A DNA stretch of 64,000 nucleotides from assembly GCF_001679725.1 (NCBI RefSeq), contig NZ_CP016283.1, positions 53,793-117,792 of the forward strand. Direction: 5' to 3'. The notes under the pieces are model-generated. The model was not told the DNA's origin, made no database searches, and saw nothing but the letters and a program-made list of their open reading frames with translations. The position numbers were made by a program, and so were the translations under genes. Below are positions 49,972 to 59,450 of the stretch, in pieces. The stretch's first letter is position 1, and each line of letters starts with the position of its first letter. Origin of the DNA: Cryobacterium arcticum (GTDB lineage: Bacteria; Actinomycetota; Actinomycetes; Actinomycetales; Microbacteriaceae).

Positions 49972-52305
49972 CTACCCCGGCAAGGTCGACGACTCTTCAC
50001 GCCCGCGTCGCTTCATGGCGCGCCATAATGAGGCCGGCATGGCGACGGCCATGGCTCGGGTCCGTAGGTTGACGCCAGTGCGTATCGCCCGGACGACCCG
50101 GTCGACATCGTCCGCGAGAAGAACCGGATTCCCGGGCCCTGCGTCCTTGCCGGCGGGGGCGTAGCGGTCTCGTTCCTCGACGACAACAAGCCGGTGCAGT
50201 GAGGCTTCCGCGGTTGCGGATATCGATAGGCAGTCGGCCCATTTTCGCGGCGTGTCCGTGTCACGTACCGGAATGCCATGGTCCAGCGCGGTGTCAGTGA
50301 TTTCGGCCCAGGCCGCGGATGCTCCGCCGCGCCCGGACCGAATGCGGTGTCTGCGCCGCTCGCGGACCAATAGCCGAACAACGCCGGGTGTTATCAGAAT
50401 CACCGCCACCAACGCCGAGATGAGTCCAAGGAGAGACAGAGAGCCGCTGTCCTGCAACTGGCTTTCCGGTCCCACGAGCCCACCCAGTTCGTCGGTTGGG
50501 TTCGCTTGACTGGACGATGGCCCTCGCGTGGGCTGGCCGGAGAGGGGTGTGGATCCCGAGGATACGGCGTCCGGCCGAGCGTAGTCGGGGACAGCTCCGC
50601 GGCCTGGGGTCGGTTCGAACGGCAGCCAGCCGATGTCGACGAAGTACAGTTCTGGCCACGTATGGAGATCGTCGGAACTGATCTCGTAGCGTGCCTTTTC
50701 CTGACCTGTTCCTGGCACCCGCGTTCCGGGACCGTAGCCGAGCGCGACGCGTGCCGGAATGCCCAGCACACGCGCCATGACGGCCATTGCCGAAGCGAAC
50801 TGTACGCAATACCCTCGCTTCACCTCAAGGAATCTGCCGATGACGTCCACTCCCCCGCCGTCGAAGCCTTCTTCGACCGGCGCTTCTGTGTCGTAGCGAA
50901 AATCGTCACTTCGCAGGTATTCCTGAATGGCGACCGCGGCGTCATAGTTCGAGGTGGTTCCTGTTGCCAGCACACGTGCTGTTTGGTCGACGACCTCTGG
51001 GCGCGGCGTGGGCAGCTCCAGATTGTTCAAGGCCTCGGCGGGGTAGTCGGTGCTGGAGTTGCGTAGCTGTTGGACTGTCGGCTTTAGTTGCAGGGACGTG
51101 ACCGTGTACTCCTGTCCGCGCGTGCTGGAGCCCAGGCTCGATATTGTCCGGGCCGTATCGCCCCAGCGCCAGTTACCGGACAGCCCGTCAACACGCGTGG
51201 GCGCGGTCGGAGCTGGCAGCCAGCTGGTGTCGAGCCGGTCGATGACGACCGACGTGACCATCTCGCTGGTCGGGACATCCGCTGAAACTCCGTCTGGCTT
51301 TCGGATGTCGTCTAGCGTATTTTCTTGGCGGGGCGGATCCGGCCGCGCGGTCCAATTGGTTTCGATGAATCGGTCCAGCGTGAGGATTTTGAGGTACGGC
51401 GGCTGATCGGCCGTCGTTACGTAGTGCAGCGCCGGGCGAGGTTTCGGCTGCCTCAGGTCCCTTCCGAGGTCGATCATCGGGTTGATTCCGGAACCGTAGG
51501 ACAGGGCGCCCAAGCTACCACCCGCAGATCCCCCGTCGGTCAGCGGCGGAGTGACAGCGCTCAACGTCAGCGCGCCACCGATCCCGATGCTGGCAATCGC
51601 AACGGAGACCCACACCGGCCCTGACCGCAGCGGCTGGCGTGCTGCGTCCTGGTCCGGGCCGGCCAGGTGGGTTGCTCCATTTTCGTGGATGCGGGCGGCT
51701 ACCCGCAGGAGGACGAAAAACGCGGCGGAAGCGACCACGAGCGCAGCAACATCCGCCCCCTCATCAAGCAGAAACCCAGGTGCGACGACCGGCACGAGAA
51801 CCGGCACACCAGCTGCCGCAGGCCACCGCAGGGTGATGGCTAAAACATCCATCAGGATCGCGATCAGCCCTGCACCGGTTGCGAGGAGGAAGACGATGCC
51901 GGCGGTGGCGTCCGCCGGGGTGCCTTGTTCCTGGATGGACATGACCCCGGAGGTGAAGAGGGTCTGGAACCGCTTGACTGTGTCTCCGGTTGGGATCAGC
52001 CACAACACTCCACTCCCTCTCCCGAAGAGAAGGGTGAGAGTGAGGAGCAGGACACCCCCGATCATTGCCGGCACCAGATATCGGGGTATGCCGAGACTTC
52101 GCAGAGCGCCCGCAGCGACGAGGACCACACCCGCCGTGACCGCCATCGCCCACCACCACGCCGTTCCGTGCAGAAGCGGCCCGAGCGCCCCACATCCTGT
52201 AAGTAGCAGCAACAGAAGAGCAAATGTGAGCGGCCATCGAGCGTCGGTCCGGGCCGCAAAGCGCATTCGTCGGAACAATGCACGTGTTGGTCCCCGTGGG
52301 TTCAC
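49972..52305 (-). CDS. Transglutaminase-like membrane protein (TgpA type)
   Basis: A 777-residue protein. Five or more membrane helices lie in the first ~250 residues (WPLTFALLLLLLTGCGALGPLL, WWWAMAVTAGVVLVAAGAL and others). A large extracytoplasmic transglutaminase domain follows, with Cys in KRGYCVQFASAMAVMARVLGIPARVALGYGPG and His in LHTWPELYFVDIGWLPFEPTP. A further membrane helix (LLGLISALVAVILITPGVVRLLV) and a cytoplasmic DUF4129-like end come last. I place the start at GTG 52305, preceded by GAAGGG; an ATG at 52437 would add 44 poorly conserved residues. Usually paired with a MoxR ATPase, which is absent here. Confidence 0.8.
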   Translation of the reverse strand: MNPRGPTRALFRRMRFAARTDARWPLTFALLLLLLTGCGALGPLLHGTAWWWAMAVTAGVVLVAAGALRSLGIPRYLVPAMIGGVLLLTLTLLFGRGSGVLWLIPTGDTVKRFQTLFTSGVMSIQEQGTPADATAGIVFLLATGAGLIAILMDVLAITLRWPAAAGVPVLVPVVAPGFLLDEGADVAALVVASAAFFVLLRVAARIHENGATHLAGPDQDAARQPLRSGPVWVSVAIASIGIGGALTLSAVTPPLTDGGSAGGSLGALSYGSGINPMIDLGRDLRQPKPRPALHYVTTADQPPYLKILTLDRFIETNWTARPDPPRQENTLDDIRKPDGVSADVPTSEMVTSVVIDRLDTSWLPAPTAPTRVDGLSGNWRWGDTARTISSLGSSTRGQEYTVTSLQLKPTVQQLRNSSTDYPAEALNNLELPTPRPEVVDQTARVLATGTTSNYDAAVAIQEYLRSDDFRYDTEAPVEEGFDGGGVDVIGRFLEVKRGYCVQFASAMAVMARVLGIPARVALGYGPGTRVPGTGQEKARYEISSDDLHTWPELYFVDIGWLPFEPTPGRGAVPDYARPDAVSSGSTPLSGQPTRGPSSSQANPTDELGGLVGPESQLQDSGSLSLLGLISALVAVILITPGVVRLLVRERRRHRIRSGRGGASAAWAEITDTALDHGIPVRDTDTPRKWADCLSISATAEASLHRLVVVEERDRYAPAGKDAGPGNPVLLADDVDRVVRAIRTGVNLRTRAMAVAMPASLWRAMKRRGREESSTLPG

Positions 52306-52557
52306 CGTCACACCCTTCGTCGGCCCTTCACGGTGAAGACACATCTCGTCCGGGTGGCCGGCGCTCAGGCGGCGGGCACCGGTTTCAATCGAGTGTCTTG
52401 GTCGTATGCGAAACTGTTCAGACATAGTACGCACCACGCAAGCCGTGGAGCTTCGTTCATTCTGAATGAGGCTTGACGTCGGCCAGCATGCTCAGGCCCG
52501 CGATCAGCGGCCTAGCCAGACTTGTCGCGAGTGGTTGCCATTCAGGAGGTGACGCGT

Positions 52558-53175
52558 ATGAGAACTCGAGGTGCTCGTACTGTGCGCGGCCTGGTCGTGG
52601 CGTTCGGTGCGGTGTTCGTGGCGGTCTTCTTTCACTCCGTCGCTGACGGCTGTCCGCCGAGCCTCATTGGCGTGGTCGTGGCTCTTCTGTTCGCGATTCC
52701 GGTGTGCGTGCTACTGGCGGGTAAGACCTTGTCCCGCGTCCGACTGGCGTTTTCAGTTGCTTCGAGCCAGGCAGTTTTCCATGTCACCATGAGCATGGGA
52801 AACTTCACCGCTGACGCGATCACCTCCGATTCCGAGGGGCTGAGCCATCATGCTCATGCCGCTGCGACGACACTTTTCAGTCTCGGAGCGGGATCCGCGA
52901 CCGATCATACCGGCGACGATTCTGGCATGTGGTTGGCTCACCTGTTCGCTGCCGCTCTCACCTTCTTCGCCCTGCGCCGCGGGGAGGCTACGTTTTGGGT
53001 ATTGCTCACCCGCACTGGTCTTACTGTCGCTGCCGCATTGTTTGCCGTCACCGAAATCCTGCCCAGTGCACCATCTCGCTCAACCGCAGTTTCTTCCTCG
53101 TGTGGGTGGGTGCAGGCGCGGCTCGTTGTGCTCGGTGCGATGCGCCATCGGGGCCCGCCGTTCGTCTGGGCGTAA
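52558..53175 (+). CDS. Membrane protein with His-rich loop, upstream of ycnI
   Basis: A 205-residue protein from ATG 52558 with a strong AGGAGGTG ribosome site. Hydrophobic segments: LVVAFGAVFVAVFFHSVA, LIGVVVALLFAIPVCVLLAG, LFAAALTFFAL and VLLTRTGLTVAAALFAV. The loop between them is rich in His and Ser/Asp (LSHHAHAAATTLFSLGAGSATDHTGDDSG). It precedes the copper proteins YcnI and CopC. A copper-related membrane role is inferred. Confidence 0.65.
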   Translation: MRTRGARTVRGLVVAFGAVFVAVFFHSVADGCPPSLIGVVVALLFAIPVCVLLAGKTLSRVRLAFSVASSQAVFHVTMSMGNFTADAITSDSEGLSHHAHAAATTLFSLGAGSATDHTGDDSGMWLAHLFAAALTFFALRRGEATFWVLLTRTGLTVAAALFAVTEILPSAPSRSTAVSSSCGWVQARLVVLGAMRHRGPPFVWA

Positions 53176-53267
53176 ACCCACCTCGCACTGCACCCCCACT
53201 TACCTATCGAGCGCGTTATGACGGCCTGCCGCGTGCGCGCCCGCGACCAACGAATAGAGACCTTCTA

Positions 53268-54014
53268 GTGAAGAACCGCACCCTAGCCACCTCGCTGACC
53301 GCCGTCGGCGCCGGCATCGCTCTCGCGATAGCCGCGCCACTGGCGGCTTCCGCGCACGTGAGCATCACCCCGAACTCAGCAGACCCCGGCGCCTCCCAGA
53401 ACTTCGTCTTCCAGGCAGCGAACGAATCCGCCACAGCATCCACCATCAAGGTCGAGATAGCGCTGCCCACGGACACCCCGATCGTCAGCGTGCGCTATCA
53501 GGCAACGCCCGGGTGGACCACCGAAGTCATTACCAGCACGCTTCCCGAACCTGTAGAAGTTTCCGGCAATACCATCACCGATGCTCCGACGAGCATCGTC
53601 TTCACGGCAGATGAGGGCAACGGCATCCGCCCAGGCTCGTTCCAACAGTGGACTGTCTCACTCGGTCCGATCCCCGAAACGGGAAGCCTTCTCTTCCCTG
53701 CCGTTCAGACCTACGATGACGGCGATGTCGCGAACTGGACCGCTACCGCCGAGGATCTCGAAGCCGACGAGACGCTCAAGGCCGCTCCGGTCTTGTTCGT
53801 TGAAGACGAGGTCGTGGCCGACGGCCACGGGGGTTCCTCCTCCACCGATCACTCGGCGACGGAGACCGACGCCGAAGTCGCAACAACGTCGACCGCCACC
53901 GGGGCCACAGATTCAGGTCTGCCCCTTGGCCTGAGCATCGCTGCGCTCATCCTCGCCGCCGTGGGGACGATCCTCGGGGCCGTGTCGCTGTTCGGTAGGA
54001 AGCGTTCCGCATGA
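53268..54014 (+). CDS. ycnI: YcnI-family copper-binding protein
   Basis: A 248-residue exported protein from GTG 53268. The signal peptide (KNRTLATSLTAVGAGIALAIAAPLAASA) is followed directly by HVSITPNSADPG. That N-terminal His is the copper ligand in the YcnI/DUF1775 family. The beta-sandwich continues through AVQTYDDGDVANWTATAEDL. A Ser/Thr-rich linker and C-terminal helix (LPLGLSIAALILAAVGTILGAVSLFGRKRSA) anchor it to the membrane. The stop overlaps the copC start (ATGA), giving a copper operon. Confidence 0.9.
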   Translation: MKNRTLATSLTAVGAGIALAIAAPLAASAHVSITPNSADPGASQNFVFQAANESATASTIKVEIALPTDTPIVSVRYQATPGWTTEVITSTLPEPVEVSGNTITDAPTSIVFTADEGNGIRPGSFQQWTVSLGPIPETGSLLFPAVQTYDDGDVANWTATAEDLEADETLKAAPVLFVEDEVVADGHGGSSSTDHSATETDAEVATTSTATGATDSGLPLGLSIAALILAAVGTILGAVSLFGRKRSA

Positions 54015-54631
54015 CCTCACCACTGCGCAAGTTGTGCGGGGTCGTTGGGGTATTGGGTGCCGCCGGGATCTTTATCTTCGGCGGCACCGTCGGACCAGTG
54101 TCCGCGCACGACTCACTTCTGGCCGCATCGCCCGAGGCCGGTGAGACGACAACAAGCATGACCGAAGTAGAACTGACGTTCAGCGACAACCTTCTGAACG
54201 TCAGCGGGATGAGTAATGCATTCGCAGTGCAGGTCATCGGTCCCGACGACCGGTACTACACCGACGGCTGTGTCACCCTCGCGGGAGCAACAATCACGGC
54301 CCCAGCTACCCTCGGCGGTGCTGGCGAGTACGAGGTGCTGTGGCAAGTGGTCTCGGCCGACGGGCACGCTATCTCAGAGTCGTACGTCTTCGACTACGCG
54401 CCGTCAGCCGGATCGGCGGCCGCGGCGGGCACGGACACTGCCCCGGTTTGCGGAACGGCGTCGTCTACCGACGGGGCCGCTGTCGGGAGCGATGCTCCGT
54501 CAACAACAGCTGGTGCCAGCGCTGCTGACGCCGCCGATCTTGGTGCGGGGTTGACGATCGGCGCTGCTGTGATCGCGCTGACGGCTGCCGTGACCGTTTT
54601 TCTCGTCTACCGCATGCGCCGCTCGCGCTGA
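54011..54631 (+). CDS. copC: CopC-domain copper-binding protein
   Basis: A 206-residue exported protein. The signal peptide is followed by AHDSLLAASPEAGETTTSMTEVELTFSDNL, with the N-terminal His of CopC and the typical P-x-x-G-E spacing. WQVVSADGHAISESYVFDY carries the second conserved His. A Ser/Ala/Thr-rich linker leads to one C-terminal helix (LTIGAAVIALTAAVTVFLVYRMRRSR), so it is membrane-anchored. Co-translated with ycnI and ended by the hairpin at 54639-54668. Confidence 0.9.
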   Translation: MTSPLRKLCGVVGVLGAAGIFIFGGTVGPVSAHDSLLAASPEAGETTTSMTEVELTFSDNLLNVSGMSNAFAVQVIGPDDRYYTDGCVTLAGATITAPATLGGAGEYEVLWQVVSADGHAISESYVFDYAPSAGSAAAAGTDTAPVCGTASSTDGAAVGSDAPSTTAGASAADAADLGAGLTIGAAVIALTAAVTVFLVYRMRRSR

Positions 54632-54638
54632 GATGCAT

Positions 54639-54668
54639 AGGAGGGGCCGCCTACCCAGGGCCCCTCCT
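54639..54668. terminator. Terminator after copC
   Basis: A 10-bp perfect stem AGGAGGGGCC/GGCCCCTCCT with a 10-base loop between convergent genes. No T-run. Confidence 0.75.
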
Positions 54669-54713
54669 GCGCTTCAGTCTCCGGTCATTCGAAGAGTGTT
54701 AGGCGCCAAGGCT

Positions 54714-54953
54714 TCAGCCCTTCGGGCGCTTTTGGGCGCCCGGTGACGACTTATTCGCGTTTCCCAGCCACAACAGGTGCGCTCGTAGCGACATCGCTCC
54801 CCCGGCCACCAACGCCACGATCGCATACGGCAGGAGAATTCCCGAGAACTCCATTCCCGTCAACGCATTGACGATGAGTGCGGAGATGCTGGATGCGCTC
54901 AGCGCGAACGCGATAACGGCAACGGTCGTGAAGGACCACTTCTTCATACTCAC
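54714..54953 (-). CDS. Small membrane protein (79 aa)
   Basis: Two hydrophobic segments (TTVAVIAFALSASSISALIVNAL and GILLPYAIVALVAGGAMSLRAHLLWL) and a Lys-rich tail (NKSSPGAQKRPKG). The start may be Met3 (MKKWSF). It is divergent from the CDF exporter with 159 bp between, so it may share its operator. No family recognised. Confidence 0.6.
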   Translation of the reverse strand: MSMKKWSFTTVAVIAFALSASSISALIVNALTGMEFSGILLPYAIVALVAGGAMSLRAHLLWLGNANKSSPGAQKRPKG

Positions 54954-55003
54954 TCAATCTCCGTCTCGCTGATGACGACGCGTGGTCTTGCACGCAATCC
55001 AAA

Positions 55004-55023
55004 GTATGCAAGACTGCTCATAC
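55004..55023. promoter_or_regulatory. Operator candidate upstream of CDF gene
   Basis: GTATG-N10-CATAC inverted repeat, overlapping a CTCAT-AC-ATGAG repeat (55017-55028), lies about 90 bp before the CDF start. The AT-flanked TATG...CATA arms resemble ArsR-family sites, so the sensor at 56059 is the likely binder. Confidence 0.35.
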
Positions 55024-55112
55024 ATGAGTCTAAGGGAATACCGGCGGTGCGCACGTTCGTTCCTGCTGTCGCGGCGTCGAGCCCCCAGACTACCTACACG
55101 AGAGGTTTTTTG

Positions 55113-56015
55113 ATGGGTTCTGATCACACACACGCCTCGGCAGCCAGCGCTGCCGGCCGGCATCGTAAACCGCTCGTCATCGCCTTTGCACTGACAGCGA
55201 TCTACATGGTCGTCGAATTGGTCGTCGGTTTCTCGGTGAACTCGCTGGCCCTGATTTCGGATGCAGCGCACATGGGAACAGACGTCCTGGGACTCGGCAT
55301 GGCACTGACGGCCATCACCTTGGCCTCCAGGCCGACGACTTCGCAGCGCACCTACGGTTTCTACCGCCTTGAAGTACTGGCGGCCCTGGCGAACGGACTT
55401 CTCCTCTTCGCCGTGGCCGGCTACGTCCTCTTTGAAGCCGTCCAGCGTTTCGGGAACCCCCCAGACGTGCCCGGCCTGCCACTCCTCGTCGTGGCAAGTA
55501 TCGGGCTTGTGGTCAACCTGATCAGTTTTCGACTCCTCCTGGCCGGGTCCAAAGAGAGCATCAACCTCAAGGGCGCCTACCTGGAAGTGTGGGGAGATCT
55601 CCTCGGTTCAATCGGCGTCATCGTGGCTGCGCTGATCTTGTACACAACGGGTTGGCAGTATGCAGATCCGATTATTGGCGTGGGTATCGGGCTGTTCATC
55701 CTCCCGCGCACCTGGAAACTCACCCGACAGGCCCTCCGCATCCTGATGGAAGTCGCCCCGCCGCACCTAGACCTTGCCGAGATCAATCGGCAGATTCTGG
55801 CGATCCCTGGCGTGGTCGGCGTCCACGATCTACACGTGTGGACTATCACTTCCGGGATGGAAAGCGCCAGCGGCCACGTCGCGATCGACCCCGACAGCAG
55901 GTATCAGGACGTCCTTGATTCCGTGCTCAACTTGCTCCAGGACAAGTACCAGATTTCCCATGCAACCATCCAGTGTGAACCGGCCGAGCACACCGAAGCG
56001 ACCAACGCCATCTAA
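55113..56015 (+). CDS. CDF-family metal exporter (CzcD/ZitB-like)
   Basis: Proton-driven exporter of Zn, Cd or Co. 300 residues with six hydrophobic segments and a cytoplasmic C-terminal domain. TM2 site SDAAHMGTD gives H-x(3)-D. TM5 reads YLEVWGDLLGS, so Glu stands where zinc-specific members have His (H-x(3)-D), which may widen metal choice. The N-terminal His motif is short (GSDHTHAS). The C-terminal domain GVHDLHVWTITSGMESASGHV is typical of CzcD. A GAGAGG ribosome site precedes ATG 55113. Followed by its probable sensor. Confidence 0.93.
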   Translation: MGSDHTHASAASAAGRHRKPLVIAFALTAIYMVVELVVGFSVNSLALISDAAHMGTDVLGLGMALTAITLASRPTTSQRTYGFYRLEVLAALANGLLLFAVAGYVLFEAVQRFGNPPDVPGLPLLVVASIGLVVNLISFRLLLAGSKESINLKGAYLEVWGDLLGSIGVIVAALILYTTGWQYADPIIGVGIGLFILPRTWKLTRQALRILMEVAPPHLDLAEINRQILAIPGVVGVHDLHVWTITSGMESASGHVAIDPDSRYQDVLDSVLNLLQDKYQISHATIQCEPAEHTEATNAI

Positions 56016-56058
56016 GTCACTGCTGGAGGAACCGGTGAAAGAGTACGCTGTTGAAGAC

Positions 56059-56520
56059 ATGAGCGCACGAAATGAAGGCCGAAGCGCCGTTCCCTTTGAA
56101 ACGTCGACGGTGACGCCCGTGGCGCGCATGGTCGACGTGGAGCAGGTATTGGCTGCCCGTTCGAACATGCCCGCCGAAAGCGACGTTGCCGATCTGGCGG
56201 ATGTGTTTGGTCTGCTGGGTGAACCGAGCCGAGTGCGAATCCTCATCGCTCTGCTCAATGGCCGCATGTGCGTGCGCGATCTCGCCGCGGCAATCGATCT
56301 GAGCGAATCAGCGGTGTCTCATGCGCTGCGTCTCTTGCGCGCCCATCGAGTTGTCGAGGTCCATCGGATTGGGCGTATCGCTTACTACGAGATCGCCGAT
56401 TCCCATGTGCGAGTTCTGCTCGAGCTCGGACTGGAGCACGTCGGCCATACAATCCTGCTGCACCCGGCAACGCCCACATCCGACGGCCAGAATGCGTGCG
56501 AGAGGCACCCCGCTCCTTAG
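56059..56520 (+). CDS. ArsR-family zinc/cadmium sensor (CzrA/SmtB-like)
   Basis: A 153-residue winged-helix repressor from ATG 56059 (a GTG at 56035 is possible). Recognition region IDLSESAVSHALRLLRAHRVVEVHRIGRIAYYEI. The last helix reads DSHVRVLLELGLEHVGH, giving Asp114, His116, His127 and His130. This is the alpha-5 DxH...HxxH site of CzrA and SmtB that binds Zn or Co across the dimer. The ~45-residue N-terminal extension is unusual. It lies 43 bp after the CDF gene and should repress it until zinc rises. Confidence 0.92.
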   Translation: MSARNEGRSAVPFETSTVTPVARMVDVEQVLAARSNMPAESDVADLADVFGLLGEPSRVRILIALLNGRMCVRDLAAAIDLSESAVSHALRLLRAHRVVEVHRIGRIAYYEIADSHVRVLLELGLEHVGHTILLHPATPTSDGQNACERHPAP

Positions 56521-56542
56521 CCGAGCTCTAAATCGTGCGGGT

Positions 56543-57490
56543 TCAGCTCCGCTCCCCGAGCCGATTCAGGTACTCGTTGTACGCGTCAAGGTCGGCATCG
56601 TCGCGCGCCTGGGTTCTGGCTGCTCGGACGGTATCCCGGCGCTGCCAGCGTGCAAGGGTGACAATCAGAACGATAAGCAGCGGGAGCTCGCCGTAGGTCC
56701 ACGCCAGTGCGCCGGCCAGCGCCTGGTCTTGCACCGGATCAATCTCCCACGCAGTCGGCGCATCTGCGAAGAACGAAACAACTGGGCTCAGGGTCAAGAT
56801 CATGACCAAGCCGAAAGCAGCATGGATCTGCATCTCCAGAAAGACCTCAAAGAGGCGCCCTATGTACGACGTCGGTCGCGGAAGCGGATCGGCGGACATC
56901 AGGGGCGTGGCGGAGAGGATCCCGACGGCCAGGAACGCAATTTCGAGACCGATGTGGCCGGTCCAGGTCGCTAGCAGCGCGCTGGCCGCACCGCTGAGAT
57001 AGAGGCCCACGAAGCTGAAGAGAACGAGCGGCACGACGAATGCCGGGTGAAGTGCGACGCGCGCCGCTCGTGACCGGAGTCCGGCGTGCGCCACTCGGAG
57101 AACGGTACGGCCTGGACCCTGGTGCGGTGTCGCCCTCAGGAGGAGCGTGCCGGGTGAGCCGAGAACAAGTAACGGCGGAATGATCATCATCAGGCTCAGC
57201 TGTTGAAACACGAAAACAGAGAACATCCTGAGGCCGTAGCCTTCCAGGCCGGCACCGGTCACCACAAGCAGGAGCGCGCACCCGGTGAGGAAGGAGACGG
57301 TGCGGATGACCGACCAGCGACGGCCGAGGGCCCACAGCCGGATGGCACCTGCAAGATACAGGCCGGCCAGGATCAGGCCGATGATCGGCAAAACGGGAAT
57401 CGGTTGCAGGTTGGGTGCGAGGAATTGGTCGATACTGGGCGGCAGGCTGGGAGTCCACACGGGCCCCTCAACACCCGCACTAGCGAACAT
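56543..57490 (-). CDS. ctaG: Cytochrome c oxidase assembly protein CtaG
   Basis: A 315-residue polytopic membrane protein from ATG 57490. The sequence PPLLVLGSPGTLLLRATP, then AFVVPLVLFSFVGLYLSG and SATPLMSADPLPRPTSYIGRLFEVFLEMQIHAAFGLVMI, are CtaG (caa3_CtaG) hallmarks. The family helps place copper in cytochrome oxidase. Its start overlaps the stop of the CopD-CtaG fusion by 11 bp, so this element carries two CtaG domains in tandem. Confidence 0.88.
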   Translation of the reverse strand: MFASAGVEGPVWTPSLPPSIDQFLAPNLQPIPVLPIIGLILAGLYLAGAIRLWALGRRWSVIRTVSFLTGCALLLVVTGAGLEGYGLRMFSVFVFQQLSLMMIIPPLLVLGSPGTLLLRATPHQGPGRTVLRVAHAGLRSRAARVALHPAFVVPLVLFSFVGLYLSGAASALLATWTGHIGLEIAFLAVGILSATPLMSADPLPRPTSYIGRLFEVFLEMQIHAAFGLVMILTLSPVVSFFADAPTAWEIDPVQDQALAGALAWTYGELPLLIVLIVTLARWQRRDTVRAARTQARDDADLDAYNEYLNRLGERS

Positions 57491-59375
57491 TGCTGCGCAC
57501 AAGTCGGATCGAGGCCAGGCCGGCAATGAGTACGGCCGGAATGCCCATGGCCAGCACCACCCGACCTGCAAGGTGTTGTTCGGCGAGTGGATCGGTACCC
57601 CACTCAACACTGATGACCCCATACCAATCGGGAAGAAGTGGCTGGGCGGCGCCGATGAAGCTCAGCCCGAGAAGAGCGACTGCACTCGTCACACCCGCCA
57701 ACGCAAGCACGAGGCGGAGAGCGGCGCGGGGAGAATTCGGGTCCACCCCGGCGAGGGCGCGGATGAATAGAGTTCCGACGATGAGGAAATGCGCAATCAT
57801 CCATTGATGGCCGACCGGGTTTTCGATCGCCCAGGCGAACAGCGGCGTGTAGTAGAAGGCGAAGAACGACCCGCCAAGGAGTGCCCCCGCCACGATGGGG
57901 TTCAGTAAAACCCGCAAAACTGAAGAACGTTGGAAGAGGACAATCCACTCTCGTCCGCCGCGGCTCCCGTCGCCTCGGGCCACGATTGCACGCAGCCCCA
58001 GGGCGAGAGGTGCACCCAGAACCAGCAACACCGGCACAACCAACGCGAGGCTGAGGTCGCCGAAAACGTGGGCGCTGACCAGGTAACTGCCATACGTGTT
58101 CGGGGCCCCATTGGTCGCGTAAAGGAGCACGCCCAGTCCGGTGACCCAGCTGAGTGTGCGCAGGGCTGGCCAAGATTCGCCGCGAGCGCGAAGGCGATGG
58201 ATGCCGGCGATGTAAAGGAATATCCCGAATCCGGCCGCGAGGAGCCAGACGGGATCCACTGTCCAGCTACTGACCACGGTCTGCCAGCTCAACGGGGCGG
58301 GCAAAGATTGGCCGGTGAGGCGCTCCGCCGCGGTTACGGCGATTTTGTCCAGGATAGGCGGAGGCGTGCGGGCCAGGACCACCGCGACACCGGATGCCAG
58401 CCCCATCAGGAGGACCTCCGCCCCGACCAGCCGCCAGAACAGAGTCTCCCAACGCACCCGGCTGATGTCGGCGAGGCGTTTGAGCAGGAGCCTGCGGTGG
58501 CCGGCGCCCACTGCGCCGAGCGCGATGAGCGCCAGCATCTTGACCACGAGGAGTAACCCATAGGTGGTCGAGACGAGTTGGCTGAGCTGTTCGACACGGA
58601 GCGCAGCGCTCACCACGCCGGACACGGCGACGATGACGAAGCAGATCAGGGCGATGCTCGAGTAGCGTCGGAGCGTGATGACGAGAGTCTTCCGGTCCGT
58701 TTTGCGATGGAGGACGGCGATGAGCACCAGCCCACCGATCCAGGTCGCGGCGCCAATGGTGTGCAGCCAGATTGCCGTTGTGGCACCGGTGTGACCGCCT
58801 GCTCCAGCCGCGTGGCCCTGAAGCGCCAGCGGGACGAATGCTGCGCCTGCCAGTGCTGTGACTGCGCCGATCGCTGTCACGCCCCGCACAGCGAAACACA
58901 GGACGGTGATCCCGGCGCTCAGCAGCATTGTAGCCAGCCAGGCCTGACCGAGCCCGATATCGGTGAGGAATAACATGAACGCTTGAATGAAGATTCCGGG
59001 CGAGGACACCGGCCCCGCGAGACTCATAAAAGTGAACACAGCGCCGGCGGCGGACGTCACGGCCCACGCGCCAGCGCACCCGGCCGCGATGTCGAGCGTT
59101 CTGCCGTACAAGCTGGACACCGGGGTCAGAGCGAAGCATGCCAGCACGAGTGCGCCCAGCGTTCCGGCGCTCGACAGGTTCATCAGGACCTTCGCAAGGG
59201 GTATCCCGTAGCTGACTACCGGGCCTTCGGCGATGAGTAATTCCGGCTGCGTAGGCAGCGTGAGCAGTGTCGCGCCAACGACAGTGATCAGCGCAAACAC
59301 GAGGAGCAGCGCCGGGGCAAAGATCCAGGCGATCGGCTGTCGACGCGTGACGCGCGTTGCAGTTCGCACCATCAC
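57480..59375 (-). CDS. CopD-CtaG fusion membrane protein
   Basis: A 631-residue protein with about fourteen hydrophobic segments. Residues 1-310 match CopD copper-uptake proteins (TTAIWLHTIGAATWIGGLVLIAVL, SIALICFVIVAVSGVVSA, TTYGLLLVVKMLALIALGA). Residues ~350-631 match CtaG (SSWTVDPVWLLAAGFGIFLYIAGI, SYLVSAHVFGDLSLALVVPVLLVLGAPLALGLRA). The fusion could take copper in from CopC/YcnI and pass it to oxidase assembly. The start at 59375 is Met-Met; Met2 is equally possible. Confidence 0.88.
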   Translation of the reverse strand: MMVRTATRVTRRQPIAWIFAPALLLVFALITVVGATLLTLPTQPELLIAEGPVVSYGIPLAKVLMNLSSAGTLGALVLACFALTPVSSLYGRTLDIAAGCAGAWAVTSAAGAVFTFMSLAGPVSSPGIFIQAFMLFLTDIGLGQAWLATMLLSAGITVLCFAVRGVTAIGAVTALAGAAFVPLALQGHAAGAGGHTGATTAIWLHTIGAATWIGGLVLIAVLHRKTDRKTLVITLRRYSSIALICFVIVAVSGVVSAALRVEQLSQLVSTTYGLLLVVKMLALIALGAVGAGHRRLLLKRLADISRVRWETLFWRLVGAEVLLMGLASGVAVVLARTPPPILDKIAVTAAERLTGQSLPAPLSWQTVVSSWTVDPVWLLAAGFGIFLYIAGIHRLRARGESWPALRTLSWVTGLGVLLYATNGAPNTYGSYLVSAHVFGDLSLALVVPVLLVLGAPLALGLRAIVARGDGSRGGREWIVLFQRSSVLRVLLNPIVAGALLGGSFFAFYYTPLFAWAIENPVGHQWMIAHFLIVGTLFIRALAGVDPNSPRAALRLVLALAGVTSAVALLGLSFIGAAQPLLPDWYGVISVEWGTDPLAEQHLAGRVVLAMGIPAVLIAGLASIRLVRSNVR

Positions 59376-59450
59376 AAGGCACCTCCCGTTCTGATGCTCA
59401 GGGTCGATTCTGTCGCGCGTCTAACTGGCGCGTCGTAAATGCACACGTCG

